Assembly: GCF_000801955.1 (NCBI RefSeq)
Contig: NZ_JSZO01000014.1
Span: 62,001-126,000 of the forward strand
Direction of reading: 5' to 3'
DNA from: Ralstonia sp. A12
Lineage (GTDB): Bacteria; Pseudomonadota; Gammaproteobacteria; Burkholderiales; Burkholderiaceae
Length of the DNA stretch: 64,000 nucleotides
Every line of letters begins with the position of its first letter. The stretch's first letter is position 1. The notes under the pieces were generated by a model, which was not told the origin of the DNA, did not search any database, and worked only from the letters and a program-made list of their open reading frames with translations. Below are positions 9,072 through 17,775 of the stretch, in pieces. The position numbers and the translations under genes are program-made.

Positions 9072-9965
9072 CTATTTGCCGAATGCCGCGATCACGGCAT
9101 CGATGAAGCTGCGCAGCTTGGGCGTGGGCCGCCGGTCGGGCGAGTAGAGCAGGTGGATCGGCCGCGATGGCGGTTCGTAGTCCACAAGCAGTTGGACCAG
9201 CCTGCCTGTGGCGAGGTCTTCCTGCACCAGTTCCACGGGCTGCAGGATGATGCCCAGCCCTTCGAGCGCCGCCATGCGTAGCCCGGCCCCGTTGTTGCTC
9301 GAGAAGCGGCTCTTCACGCGCACCCCGTGTTCCTGCCCGTGCGCATCGGTGAATTGCCAGTCGAGTGCGGTGGGCAACGCCCAGTACGCAAAGCCCAGAC
9401 ATTCGTGTTCGGTCAGTTCCTTCGGATGCTGCGGCGTGCCGTGGGCAGCGAGATACGCGGGCGAGGCACACACCACCAACCGATACGGCATCAGTGCCCG
9501 CGCGATCAGGCCGGAGTCGGCCAGCGGCGCGATACGGATCACCGCGTCATAGCCTTCGTCCACCACATCGGCAATGCGGTCCGAGAGCGTCAGGTCGACC
9601 TGCACCTCGGGATACGCGCGCAGGTACGACGCCAGCATCGGCACCAGGCAATGCACGCCAAAGCTGATCGGCGCATTGATGCGCAGCGTGCCGCGCGGCT
9701 CGGCCTGCAGATTGGCGGCCAGCGCATCGACGGCTTCGGACTCTGCCAGTACGGCGCGGCTGCGCTCGTAGAAGGCGCGGCCCGCTTCGGTCAGGCTCTG
9801 GCGACGCGTCGTGCGGTTGATCAGGCGCATGCCGTAGTGCGCTTCCAGAAAGCGCACGTGCTTGCCGACCATCTGTGACGACAGGTCGAGCGCCACCCCG
9901 GCCGATGCAAACGAACCCGTTTCGGCGGCTTTGACGAAGACCGCCATGCTGGTGAGTCGATCCAT
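9072..9965 (-). CDS. LysR-family transcriptional regulator
   Basis: 297 residues: N-terminal winged HTH (residues 1-60, MDRLTSMAVFVKAAETGSFA ... LINRTTRRQSLTEAGR) and a type-2 periplasmic-binding-like effector domain (about 90-290). It is of the large group with the LINRTTR signature. Divergent from the MDR oxidoreductase at 10074 with 108 bp between starts; inverted repeats in that gap fit LysR control of that gene plus autoregulation. The inducer is unknown. Confidence 0.92.
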   Translation of the reverse strand: MDRLTSMAVFVKAAETGSFASAGVALDLSSQMVGKHVRFLEAHYGMRLINRTTRRQSLTEAGRAFYERSRAVLAESEAVDALAANLQAEPRGTLRINAPISFGVHCLVPMLASYLRAYPEVQVDLTLSDRIADVVDEGYDAVIRIAPLADSGLIARALMPYRLVVCASPAYLAAHGTPQHPKELTEHECLGFAYWALPTALDWQFTDAHGQEHGVRVKSRFSSNNGAGLRMAALEGLGIILQPVELVQEDLATGRLVQLLVDYEPPSRPIHLLYSPDRRPTPKLRSFIDAVIAAFGK

Positions 9966-10073
9966 GATTGGAAACCAATCGTTTCAATAGATGGTTCAGA
10001 GCGGAGATTTATCTCTGAATGGGCGCTAATTATAGTCAGGGCTCGATTCCTTAACCTTGAACGGAGAGCCAAC
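9966..10073. promoter_or_regulatory. Divergent LysR operator region with two inverted repeats
   Basis: Contains GATTGGAAACCAATC (9966-9980, 6-bp arms around AAA) directly against the LysR start codon, and GAGATTTATCTC (10004-10015, 5-bp arms around TT) about 60 bp before the oxidoreductase start. The first would block the LysR ribosome site, fitting autorepression; the second lies where an activator would bind for the forward gene. Assignment is by position only. Confidence 0.6.
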
Positions 10074-11063
10074 ATGGCGCGCGTTGTACGCATTCACGAA
10101 AACGGCGGCCCGGAAGTGCTGCGCTTTGACGACATCGAAGTCGCGCCGCCGGGGCCGGGCGAGGTCACCCTGCAAGTCAAGGCGCTCGGCCTGAACCGGG
10201 CCGAATCGATGTTCCGCTCAGGGCAGTATCTGGAGGCGCCGGTATTTCCGGCCCGCTTGGGCTACGAGGCGGCGGGTGTTGTCAGCGCGATCGGCCCGGA
10301 CGTGACGGGCTTCGCCATTGGCGATGCGGTGAGTGTCGTGCCGCCGCTGTCGATCACCCGCTGGGGCATGTACGGCGAGGTCGCCACTGTGCCGGCCGAC
10401 GTGACCGTCAAGCACCCGGCTTCGCTGGGCTGGACGGAGGCCGCCGCCGTGTGGATGCAGTACGTGACGGTATGGGGCGCGCTGATCGACCTAGCCAAGT
10501 TGCAGCGCGGCGATGCCGTCGTCATTACCGCGGCATCGAGCAGCGTCGGGCTGGCGGCAATCCAACTCGCGCGCAGTGTTGGGGCGACCGCCATTGCGAC
10601 CACGCGCACCAACGACAAGGCGCAGGCACTACGCACGGTCGGCGCTGACCACGTGATCGTTACGCAAGACGAAGACCTCGTTGCCCGCGTGCGAAACATC
10701 ACCGGTGATGCCGGTGCGCGCGTGGCATTTGATCCGATTGGCGGGTCGCAAGTGCTGCAATTGGCTGAGGTGCTGGCCAATGACGGCGTGCTGATCGAAT
10801 ACGGTGCGTTGAGCCCGGAGCCAACGCCGTTCCCGCTGTTCGCGGCGCTGGGCAAGCAATTGAGCGTACACGGGTACACCTACCAGCGCGTGGTACGTGA
10901 TCCCGCCAAGCTGGCTGCTGCTAAGCAGTTCATTCTCGACGGACTGGCCTCTGGCGCGCTCAAGCCGGTGATCGATCGTGTCTTCCCGCTGGAGCAGATC
11001 GTTGATGCGCACCGCTATCTGGAATCCAACCAGCAGTTCGGCAAGATTGTCGTGACGGTCTGA
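10074..11063 (+). CDS. MDR-family zinc-independent alcohol dehydrogenase / quinone oxidoreductase
   Basis: 329 residues. GroES-like N-terminal half (GPGEVTLQVKALGLNRAESM, FPARLGYEAAGVV) and a Rossmann NADPH-binding half with the AASSSVGLAAIQLARSVGAT motif near residues 150-170. The usual zinc ligands (GHE with paired cysteines) are absent, placing it with quinone reductase-like MDR enzymes. RBS GGAGAG precedes the ATG. Divergent from the LysR gene at 9072, its probable regulator. Physiological substrate cannot be read from sequence. Confidence 0.88.
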   Translation: MARVVRIHENGGPEVLRFDDIEVAPPGPGEVTLQVKALGLNRAESMFRSGQYLEAPVFPARLGYEAAGVVSAIGPDVTGFAIGDAVSVVPPLSITRWGMYGEVATVPADVTVKHPASLGWTEAAAVWMQYVTVWGALIDLAKLQRGDAVVITAASSSVGLAAIQLARSVGATAIATTRTNDKAQALRTVGADHVIVTQDEDLVARVRNITGDAGARVAFDPIGGSQVLQLAEVLANDGVLIEYGALSPEPTPFPLFAALGKQLSVHGYTYQRVVRDPAKLAAAKQFILDGLASGALKPVIDRVFPLEQIVDAHRYLESNQQFGKIVVTV

Positions 11064-11475
11064 GGTGGCTCGATGCGGCGGCGCTGGGGCGCGCGATGCC
11101 GCTCCAGCGCGGGAATCAGGGCGCGCTCGGCGCCCCTAACTCGATGGGCAATGACGATGTCCACTGCTGGCGTGTGCATTGCATAGCACCCCATCGGTAC
11201 CTCCCTGGAACGCGAATCGGTTGTGAGCCATGCGATCCGCCGCCCAGCAACTGGCCGAACGGTGATGATATTGCGCTGCAGTATGCCGCGATCCCATGTC
11301 AGCGCGGGGTTTGGGACGGGTTCTTGTGCAGCACCGCACGCCCGTTAATTGTTGATACTGAGAGAACAGTCTTTTCTTGGAATGGCTATTTATCCATGAT
11401 GGGCAACGATCTATTCTGCTCTCAAGCGCAACGAACTGAGCGCAACCGAACACCCAGGCACATAAGGAGCCGATC
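11064..11475. other. 412-bp intergenic region before the 11-residue-repeat protein
   Basis: No convincing gene. The forward frame open through 11096-11479 has no family signature, an unusual Cys/Trp/Pro composition and no ribosome site. Base composition drops toward AT around 11340-11400, where promoter elements of the repeat-protein gene should be, but I could not pick one -35/-10 pair with confidence. AAGGAG at 11464-11469 is the ribosome site of the gene that follows. Confidence 0.5.
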
Positions 11476-11934
11476 ATGAACACCCGTCTCGCTACCGCTT
11501 TCTCCCGTAACACCCTCCTGGCCCTGGTGGCCACCGTGTCTGCTTCCGCCGCACTGCTGTCGGCCCAACCGGCCGCAGCCGCGCAGACGAAGGCCGATCC
11601 GTACACGCAAGGTGCTGTCGCCAAGGCCGACCCGTACACCCAGGGCGCCGCCACCAAGTACGACGTCTATACGCAAGGCGCTGACCGCCAGGCTGACACC
11701 TACGGCTACCTGTCGTGGAAGGGCGACCGCTTTGACCCGTACACCCAAGGCGCCGTCGGCAAGGCTGACCCCTACACCGATGGTGCAATCGCCAAGGCTG
11801 ATCCGTACACGGACGGTGCTGCTGCCAAGTTCGACCCGTACACCCAAGGTGCTGACCGTCAGGCCGACACCTACGGTTACCTGTCGTGGAACGGCGATGC
11901 GTCGTATCCGAAGGACGCTGCTTCGAACGCCTGA
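11476..11934 (+). CDS. Secreted protein of tandem 11-residue DPYT(Q/D)GA repeats
   Basis: 152 residues. A classic signal peptide (basic MNTRLATAFSRN, hydrophobic core, cleavage near QPAAAA) exports it. The mature part is almost wholly repeat: DPYT(Q/D)GA or DVYTQGA starts at residues 41, 52 and 63, then DTYGYLSW at 74; after a 13-residue step the series restarts at 87, 98, 109 and 120 and ends with DTYGYLSW at 131. The period is exactly 11 residues, and the two blocks (3 and 4 units plus the capping DTYGYLSW) look like an internal duplication. No cysteine is present. Good ribosome site, own terminator. I do not recognise a described function; extracytoplasmic structural or binding role is a guess. 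Confidence 0.85.
   Translation: MNTRLATAFSRNTLLALVATVSASAALLSAQPAAAAQTKADPYTQGAVAKADPYTQGAATKYDVYTQGADRQADTYGYLSWKGDRFDPYTQGAVGKADPYTDGAIAKADPYTDGAAAKFDPYTQGADRQADTYGYLSWNGDASYPKDAASNA
11596..11889 (+). repeat. 33-bp-period coding repeat array
   Basis: DNA coding for seven D-(P/V)-Y-T-(Q/D)-G-A units and two D-T-Y-G-Y-L-S-W caps, 33 bp apart within each block and about 171 bp between caps. Synonymous differences between units are common, so selection seems to hold the protein sequence rather than recent copying alone. Confidence 0.85.
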
Positions 11935-11951
11935 TCGAGCGGCACCAAAGC

Positions 11952-11986
11952 AAAAGGGCCTTGGGTTTCACCCCAAGGCCCTTTTT
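11952..11986. terminator. Bidirectional terminator between the repeat-protein gene and lipA
   Basis: A 14-bp stem (AAAAGGGCCTTGGG, 11952-11965, with 11972-11985) and a 6-nt loop, flanked by A and T runs on the two sides, located between converging genes. Confidence 0.92.
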
Positions 11987-12012
11987 GTTTGTGCAGCGTT
12001 ACTGCTTGGCGA

Positions 12013-13014
12013 TCAGACCACGCCGGCTTCGTGCGCCTGCTGATCGGCGTGGTACGAGCTGCGCACCATGGCGCCCACGGCGGCGTGCGTGAAGCCCATC
12101 TCGTAGGCCTTCTCTTCGAACATCTTGAAGGTGTCCGGATGCACGTAGCGCAGCACCGGCAGGTGGTGGCCCGACGGCGCCAGGTACTGGCCGATGGTCA
12201 GCATGTCGATGTCGTGCTCGCGCATGTCGCGCATGACTTCCAGGATTTCCTCATCCGTCTCGCCCAGGCCGACCATGAGGCCGGACTTGGTCGGCACGTT
12301 CGGGTTGCGGGCCTTGAAGTCCTTCAAGAGCTTCAACGAGTGCGCATAGTCCGCGCCCGGGCGGGCCTGCTTGTACAGGCGCGGCACGGTTTCGAGGTTG
12401 TGGTTCATCACGTCCGGCGGGCATTCCTGGAGGATGTCCAGCGCCTTTTCCAGGCGACCGCGGAAGTCCGGCACCAGCACTTCGATGCGCGTGGAGGGCG
12501 ACAGGGTGCGCGTACGCGAGATGCAATCGACGTAATGCTGGGCGCCGCCGTCACGCAGATCGTCGCGGTCGACGCTGGTGATGACGACGTAGTTGAGCTT
12601 GAGCTGGGCGATGGTCTTGGCCAGGTTTTCCGGCTCATTCACGTCGAGCGGGTCCGGGCGGCCGTGGCCGACGTCGCAGAACGGGCAGCGGCGCGTGCAC
12701 TTGTCGCCCATGATCATGAACGTGGCCGTGCCCTTGCCGAAGCACTCGCCGATGTTCGGGCAGCTGGCCTCTTCGCACACCGTCACGAGGTTGTTGGCGC
12801 GCAGGATGTCCTTGATCTCGTAGAAGCGCGAGTTGCCGGTAGCGGCCTTGACGCGAATCCAGTCCGGCTTCTTGAGCTTCTCGGCCGGCACGATCTTGAT
12901 GGGGATGCGCGCGGTCTTGTCGAGCGACTTCTGCTTGGCCGTGGCGTCGTACGGCTTGTTCGACGGGGCGGAAGTGACGGCGCTTTCAGTAACGCCGGTG
13001 GCGGAATCGGTCAT
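12013..13014 (-). CDS. lipA: Lipoyl synthase
   Basis: 333 residues from ATG 13014, preferred over 13041 because GGAGAA sits 4-5 bases upstream. Radical-SAM enzyme that inserts two sulphurs into protein-bound octanoyl groups. The auxiliary cluster cysteines are C80, C85 and C91 ([12 protein letters not shown]) and the radical-SAM cluster is C106, C110 and C113 (CTRRCPFC). Together with lipB immediately upstream on the same strand it forms the de novo lipoylation pathway for the 2-oxoacid dehydrogenases and the glycine cleavage system. Confidence 0.97.
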   Translation of the reverse strand: MTDSATGVTESAVTSAPSNKPYDATAKQKSLDKTARIPIKIVPAEKLKKPDWIRVKAATGNSRFYEIKDILRANNLVTVCEEASCPNIGECFGKGTATFMIMGDKCTRRCPFCDVGHGRPDPLDVNEPENLAKTIAQLKLNYVVITSVDRDDLRDGGAQHYVDCISRTRTLSPSTRIEVLVPDFRGRLEKALDILQECPPDVMNHNLETVPRLYKQARPGADYAHSLKLLKDFKARNPNVPTKSGLMVGLGETDEEILEVMRDMREHDIDMLTIGQYLAPSGHHLPVLRYVHPDTFKMFEEKAYEMGFTHAAVGAMVRSSYHADQQAHEAGVV

Positions 13015-13068
13015 CGTGTTCTCCGCGTGCGCTTGTGGCACACGCTTATCGGTGCTGCGTGCCGGCCG

Positions 13069-13758
13069 CTAGGCAGTAGCGGCCTCGGCAGGTTGCGCTT
13101 GCGCGCGTTGCTGCAATTGGGCGACCAGCGCATCGGCTAGTACGCGGGAAACGGGTTGCCAGTCGGTTGCATCGACCGTGCGCCCGGACGCATCACGGGC
13201 ACCGGCGGTCACCATGTCGACAGTTTCCAGGCCGGCATAGCCACACGGGTTGATCTGCGTGAAGGGCGACAGGTCCATCGCCAGGTTCAGGCTCACGCCG
13301 TGGTAGCTGCAGCCGTTGCGGATCTTCAGCCCCAGCGCGGCGATCTTGGCGCCTTGGTGCGGCCCGTCGACCAAGTAGATGCCGGGGGCGCCAGCCTTGC
13401 GTTCGGAGGCGACATTATACGTGGCGAGTGTCTCGATGACGGCGGCCTCGATGGCGTCGACCAGGGCCTTCACGAACAGCCCGCGGCGGCGCAAATCCAG
13501 CAAAAGGTAAGCGACGACTTGGCCGGGACCGTGGTAGGTGATCTGTCCGCCACGGTCGACTTTCACCAAGGGGATGTTGCCGGGGGCCAACAGATGTGCC
13601 GGGTCGCCGGCCAGCCCGAGCGTGAACACCGGCGGGTGTTCGACCAGCCAGATCGTGTCGGGGGTGTCGGGGCCACGCTGGGCGGTGAAGGTCTGCATTT
13701 CGTCGAAGCAGGCGGCGTAGTCCTGCAAACCGCGTTCGACGATGTCAATCGGAATCAT
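13069..13758 (-). CDS. lipB: Octanoyl-[ACP]:protein octanoyltransferase
   Basis: 229 residues from ATG 13758. Contains the LipB signature [12 protein letters not shown] (residues 69-80) and the catalytic Lys/Cys pair K138 (in [14 protein letters not shown]) and C172 (in INPCGYAG). Transfers octanoate from ACP to lipoyl domains, the substrate for LipA, whose gene starts 54 bp downstream. Longer upstream in-frame sequence (to 13881) is Arg/Cys-rich with no family match and is not coding. Confidence 0.96.
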   Translation of the reverse strand: MIPIDIVERGLQDYAACFDEMQTFTAQRGPDTPDTIWLVEHPPVFTLGLAGDPAHLLAPGNIPLVKVDRGGQITYHGPGQVVAYLLLDLRRRGLFVKALVDAIEAAVIETLATYNVASERKAGAPGIYLVDGPHQGAKIAALGLKIRNGCSYHGVSLNLAMDLSPFTQINPCGYAGLETVDMVTAGARDASGRTVDATDWQPVSRVLADALVAQLQQRAQAQPAEAATA

Positions 13759-13936
13759 GCCCGCGAGTGTATCGCACGGGCGCCGATGGCGTCGGGCGCC
13801 TTTGCCCAGCTTGCTCGCAGGGGTGGCCCAAAAAACGATGCCGGCGCGATGGGAGGCATCGCACCGGCATCGGGCTTTCACGGCACACGCCGCAAAAGGA
13901 GGCTTAAAACAGGTTCGGCGTGCTCAAGCGGCCAAC

Positions 13937-14296
13937 TCAGGCGGCCACGACAGGCGTGTCGGCGTGCTCGTTCCAGCCGAGCGCGGCCAGCGTATGGCGC
14001 CAGCCGTTCGTCACGTGCCACGGCTTGCGCGGCATGTGACCGTCCAGGGCTTCCACGGCCAGCGACACCGGGCCAGCAGCTTTCGGGTCGACCGAGACGA
14101 CGATTTCCTCGCCGCGCTTGACCGCCACGCTGCCGCCAGCGTGCAGCCATTCATCGCCGGCTTTGTTCTCGTGCGTGACCCACACGTCACGGCCGTAGGC
14201 CTCTTCAACGCGCAGGTTCTGGTTCGCCGGCATGCGCAGTGCCACCACTTCGCCGGGTTGGAGAGTGAATACAATTTTTGTTAGTACAGCTTTCAT
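13937..14296 (-). CDS. DUF2917-domain protein
   Basis: 119 residues beginning MKAVLTKIVFTLQPGEVVAL. The conserved part (residues 10-70, including RVEEAYGRDVWVTHE and GDEWLHAGGSVAVKRGEEIVV) is a short beta-rich, cupin-like DUF2917 domain found in proteobacteria, function unknown. AAGGAG lies 7 bases upstream of the ATG. Divergent from the LysR gene at 14456, which probably controls it. The pair is inserted between lipB and ybeD. Confidence 0.82.
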   Translation of the reverse strand: MKAVLTKIVFTLQPGEVVALRMPANQNLRVEEAYGRDVWVTHENKAGDEWLHAGGSVAVKRGEEIVVSVDPKAAGPVSLAVEALDGHMPRKPWHVTNGWRHTLAALGWNEHADTPVVAA

Positions 14297-14455
14297 GATC
14301 GGCTCCTTAATGTGGCCCTTGGGCGTCGGGGTGGGGCCTGCCGTAGAAGTAGTCTAGGTGGTTGGTTGCCTAGTACAAAACGATATATATTGTTGTCTTT
14401 GATAGTGCTGCTCACATAGAGATAAGAGGCGGCACACCGAAAATCCGGAGGGAAT
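14297..14455. promoter_or_regulatory. Divergent control region of the DUF2917 and LysR genes
   Basis: 159 bp holding CTAGG-N10-CCTAG (14353-14372), an interrupted inverted repeat of the size LysR proteins bind, and an AT-rich near-palindrome AACGATATATATTGTT (14379-14394). Binding by the neighbouring LysR protein is inferred from position. Confidence 0.55.
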
Positions 14456-15418
14456 ATGACGGAGATCCGCGAACCGATGCGCCTGCCCCCGCTGGGCGCG
14501 CTGCGGGTGTTCGAGGCGGCGGCCCGCTATGAGAGTTTTTCGCGCGCAGCGACGGAGCTGTTCGTCACGCACGGCGCGGTCAGCCACCAGATGCGCACAT
14601 TGGAGGAAGAGTTGGGCGTGCCGCTGTTCGAGCGGCGCGGCAAGCGCGTCACGCTCACCCACGCGGGCCGTGTCTATGCCGATCGCGTGCGCGAGGCGCT
14701 CGACCAGATCGCCCAGGCCACGCATCAACTGCGCGCGGGCAACCGCGACAACCGCCTGGCCATCAGCACCATGCCGTCGTTTGCGGCGCGCTGGCTGACA
14801 CCGCACATCGGCACCTTCATCGAAAAGCACCCCGAGCTGGAAGTGGAGTTGTTCTCCAGCCCCGCACTGGTCGATTTCGGGCGTGAAGAGGTGGATGTGG
14901 CGCTGCGCATGGGCTCGGGCAACTATCCGGGCCTGTATGTGGAAAAGTTGCTCGACGACGTGTTCTTCCCGATCTGCAGCCCCTCGTACAACGGTGGTCG
15001 CCTGCCGCGCACGCTGGCCGAGATGGCGGGCATGACGCTGCTGCGCAGCGAGGGCGAGGACTGGAAACCGTGGTTTGATGCGGCCGGCCTGGAGGGGTTT
15101 GTCGAGCCGCGTGGCGGGTTGATGTTCCAGGATTCGTCGCTGCTGCTGCAGGCCGCGGCGGCGGGGCAGGGCATTGCGCTGATCCGCCCGACACTGGCTT
15201 TCAACGAATTGCTTGCAGGCCGCGTGGTGCGCCTGTTCGAGACAACCACGCCGTGCCCGTGGAACTACTACTTCGTCTGCCCGCACAGCGCGCTGCAGAT
15301 GCCCAAGATGCAGGCGTTCCGTGCGTGGCTGCTGCCGGAGATTGCGGCGTTCAAGCTCAAGCTGGAGCGCTTGATGGATGACAACACGGTCTGCCTGGGG
15401 CATGTCGCCAAAGGGTGA
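14456..15418 (+). CDS. LysR-family regulator of the GcvA subgroup
   Basis: 320 residues. HTH at residues 10-70 with the GcvA-like opening LPPLGALRVFEAAARYESFS and GAVSHQMRTLEEELGVPLF; effector domain about 100-305. RBS GGAGG upstream of ATG 14456. Divergent from the DUF2917 gene. GcvA-type regulators respond to amino acids or beta-lactam/cell-wall signals; which applies here is unknown. Confidence 0.9.
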   Translation: MTEIREPMRLPPLGALRVFEAAARYESFSRAATELFVTHGAVSHQMRTLEEELGVPLFERRGKRVTLTHAGRVYADRVREALDQIAQATHQLRAGNRDNRLAISTMPSFAARWLTPHIGTFIEKHPELEVELFSSPALVDFGREEVDVALRMGSGNYPGLYVEKLLDDVFFPICSPSYNGGRLPRTLAEMAGMTLLRSEGEDWKPWFDAAGLEGFVEPRGGLMFQDSSLLLQAAAAGQGIALIRPTLAFNELLAGRVVRLFETTTPCPWNYYFVCPHSALQMPKMQAFRAWLLPEIAAFKLKLERLMDDNTVCLGHVAKG

Positions 15419-15442
15419 CGTGCGGTTGCGCATCACAGAAAC

Positions 15443-15473
15443 AAAACGCCCCGGCATGACCCGGGGCGTTTTG
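15443..15473. terminator. Bidirectional terminator between the LysR gene and ybeD
   Basis: AAAACGCCCCGG and CCGGGGCGTTTT form a 12-bp stem around a short CATGACC-type loop, with A/T tracts at both ends, between converging genes. Confidence 0.92.
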
Positions 15474-15491
15474 TTTGGTGCGCGAGGTGCC

Positions 15492-15794
15492 TTACAGCAC
15501 GATCTTGACCATCGGATGGCTGGTCAGTGCCTGGTACAGCGAATCGAGCTGCTCGCGGCTGGTGGCGCGCACGATCACCGTCAGGCCGAGGTAGTTGCCG
15601 CTCGACGACGGGCGCATCTCCATGCGGCCGGCGTGGAACTCCGGATCGAACTGCTGAACCAGCTTGACGATCGTCTCGGCAAACTCATCCTGCATCGCCC
15701 CCATCACTTTGATGGGGAAGTCGCTCGGATACTCGATCAGCGATTGCTCGGGCGGGATGTGGCCCGGCGGCGGGGGTGTGTGCGAAGAGGTCAT
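15492..15794 (-). CDS. ybeD: YbeD/DUF493 family protein
   Basis: 100 residues. The conserved ACT-like fold is seen as FPIKVMGAMQDEFAETIVKL and SSGNYLGLTVIVRATSREQL. In many proteobacteria it lies between dacA and lipB, as here (dac gene 20 bp upstream on the same strand). Thought to be a small regulatory protein tied to the lipoylation locus; the molecular role is not established. Confidence 0.88.
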   Translation of the reverse strand: MTSSHTPPPPGHIPPEQSLIEYPSDFPIKVMGAMQDEFAETIVKLVQQFDPEFHAGRMEMRPSSSGNYLGLTVIVRATSREQLDSLYQALTSHPMVKIVL

Positions 15795-15814
15795 GTCGAA
15801 GTAAATGGGGTCGA

Positions 15815-17017
15815 CTACTTCTTTTTAAACCACAGCTTGACCGCGTCGATCGTGCGGCCCACGAAGCCGGCTTCCGGCACGGCTTCCAGCGCCACCACCG
15901 GGAATTCCGACACCACGGTCGAGCCGTCCATCACCTTGACCGTGCCAACCTGCTGGCCTTGCGCGATCGGGGCGATCAGCGGGTCCTTGCGCTCGAGCAC
16001 CGGCTTGAGGCGCGCGCCCGCGCCCTTGGGCACGGTGATCCACTTGTCTTCCGCCACGCCCAGCTTCACGGTCTTGGCCTGGCCCTTGTACACGTCAGGT
16101 GTCTGCAGCGGCTGCTGGGCCTGGTACAGGCGCACGGTGTCGAAGAACTGGTAACCGTAGTTCAGGACCTTCAGGCTTTCCTGCGTGCGGATACCGTCGC
16201 TCTTGGTACCGATGATGACCGACAGCAGGCGGCGATTCGCACCAGGTACATCCGGCAGCGGGCGGTTGGCCGACGTGACGAGGCAGTACCCGGCCGACTT
16301 GGTGTGGCCGGTCTTGCCGCCGTCAACGGTCGGGTCGAGCCACAGCAGGCGGTTGCGGTTGGGCTGCTTAATGTTGTTATAGGTGAATTCCTTCTGCGAA
16401 TAGAACTTGTAGTCCTGCGGGAAATCTTTGATCAGCGCCGACGTCAGGATCGAAAGATCACGTGCGGTGGAATAGTGGTTCGGGTCAGGCAGGCCAGCGG
16501 CGTTGGCGAAGTGCGTGTTCTTCATGCCCAGGCGCTGCGCTTCGCGGTTCATCAGCATCACGAAGTTGGTCTCCGTGCCGCCCACGGCTTCGGCCAGCAC
16601 GAGTGCTGCATCGTTACCCGACTGCACGATCAGGCCTTGCGTCATCTCACGCACCGAAGCGGGCTTGCCCGGCTGCAGGAACATGCGCGATTCGTCGGTT
16701 TTGACGGTGCGCACGGTCTCGGTGGGCGTGATCATCTGGTCGTACTTGAGCTTGCCGTCGCGCACGGCTTCGAAGACCAGGTAGGCCGTCATCAGCTTGG
16801 TGAGCGAGGCGGGCTCGATGCGCTCGTCCATGTTGGCGCCGCCGAGCACCTGGCCGCTAGTCACGTCGGTCAGCATCCACGAGCGGGCCGCAACTTGCGG
16901 GGCGGGCACGGGCTGTGCCGCGGCAGGCAGCGCGGTGACCAGCACGGCGGCAGCCACAGCGGAGGCGGCGACGGAATGGAGGGCGAAGGGCGTGAAATGG
17001 GCGAAGCGGGTCTGCAT
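15815..17017 (-). CDS. D-alanyl-D-alanine carboxypeptidase (PBP5/6 type)
   Basis: 400 residues from ATG 17017 (MQTRFAHFTP), giving a signal peptide cleaved near LPAAAQ; the open frame to 17089 adds no signal-like sequence. Penicillin-binding motifs: S71-L-T-K74, S133-G-N and K235-T-G. The C-terminal domain ends with an amphipathic helix (VGRTIDAVKLWFKKK) that anchors it to the periplasmic face of the inner membrane. Trims the terminal D-Ala from peptidoglycan pentapeptides. Upstream of ybeD and the lip genes, an order shared with enterobacteria. dacA or dacC naming cannot be settled here. Confidence 0.95.
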   Translation of the reverse strand: MQTRFAHFTPFALHSVAASAVAAAVLVTALPAAAQPVPAPQVAARSWMLTDVTSGQVLGGANMDERIEPASLTKLMTAYLVFEAVRDGKLKYDQMITPTETVRTVKTDESRMFLQPGKPASVREMTQGLIVQSGNDAALVLAEAVGGTETNFVMLMNREAQRLGMKNTHFANAAGLPDPNHYSTARDLSILTSALIKDFPQDYKFYSQKEFTYNNIKQPNRNRLLWLDPTVDGGKTGHTKSAGYCLVTSANRPLPDVPGANRRLLSVIIGTKSDGIRTQESLKVLNYGYQFFDTVRLYQAQQPLQTPDVYKGQAKTVKLGVAEDKWITVPKGAGARLKPVLERKDPLIAPIAQGQQVGTVKVMDGSTVVSEFPVVALEAVPEAGFVGRTIDAVKLWFKKK

Positions 17018-17099
17018 GTCGGGTCCTGCGGTCTGCTTGGAGTTCAATGACACCGCGCACCGGGGGAGGCGCGGCATCCGGAAAATCAACGGGTGAGCG

Positions 17100-17747
17100 T
17101 TACGGCCGTGGCGCCCAGGCGCCGGTAATGAGCTGCTTGATCAGATGCAGCTTGCGGTGGAAGAAATGATCGGCGCCCGGAATGACGATGACAGGCAATT
17201 CCTGTGGGCGCGCCCAGTTGAGTACGTCGATGAGCGGAACGGTATCGTCCTGCTCGCCGTGGATGATGATGGTGTCGGGGGGCACCGGCGCCACGTCCCA
17301 GCGTGAGGTGGCGGTGCCGACCAGCGCCAGGCGTTCTGCCGGTGTGCCGGCCTCGGTCAGGCGGCGCGCCACTTGCGACACCACAAAGCTGCCGAACGAG
17401 AAGCCGCCCAGCGCCAGCGGCAGCGTGGCCACGTCGGCCGACCATGCGGTCTGCATACGCATCCAGTCCAGCACGGCCAGCATGTCATCCTGCTCGCCGA
17501 TGCCGTTGTCGTGTGTGCCTTCGGTCTTGCCTACGCCACGGAAGTTCAGGCGCACTGTCACGTAGCCGAGGCCGACGAAGGTGCGTGCGAGCGTCTGCGC
17601 GACCTTGTTGTCCTTGGTGCCGCCAAACAGCGGATGCGGATGCCCAATCAGTGCCAGACCGCGCGGGGCGGTGTCCGGCAGGTCGATCGACAGGTCGATC
17701 TGTCCGACGGGGCCGGGGATCAGGCGTTCTTCGGTATGCACGTTCAT
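17100..17747 (-). CDS. Alpha/beta hydrolase of the short CocE/YpfH-like type
   Basis: 215 residues. Shows the alpha/beta fold landmarks: oxyanion strand LIGHPHPLFGGTKDNK, the arginine-rich RLNFRGVGKTEG, the nucleophile elbow GFSFGS, an acid loop IHGEQDD and the catalytic histidine in GADHFFH. This small cytoplasmic group has no proven substrate; many act on short esters. It lies 28 bp downstream of the ferredoxin gene, probably the same transcript. Confidence 0.85.
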   Translation of the reverse strand: MNVHTEERLIPGPVGQIDLSIDLPDTAPRGLALIGHPHPLFGGTKDNKVAQTLARTFVGLGYVTVRLNFRGVGKTEGTHDNGIGEQDDMLAVLDWMRMQTAWSADVATLPLALGGFSFGSFVVSQVARRLTEAGTPAERLALVGTATSRWDVAPVPPDTIIIHGEQDDTVPLIDVLNWARPQELPVIVIPGADHFFHRKLHLIKQLITGAWAPRP

Positions 17748-17775
17748 GGAAAGGCGGATGCAGTAAAGCGCTGGC

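Noticed and set aside
11096-11479. Forward open frame of 127 codons before the repeat protein
   Set aside because: No ribosome site, strange Cys/Trp content, overlaps the repeat-protein start and lacks any homology signal.
11596-11889. Regular 33-bp repeats suggestive of a CRISPR array or minisatellite
   Set aside because: Repeats are in frame, conserve amino acids more than bases, have no unique spacers, and lie within an expressed-looking secreted protein.
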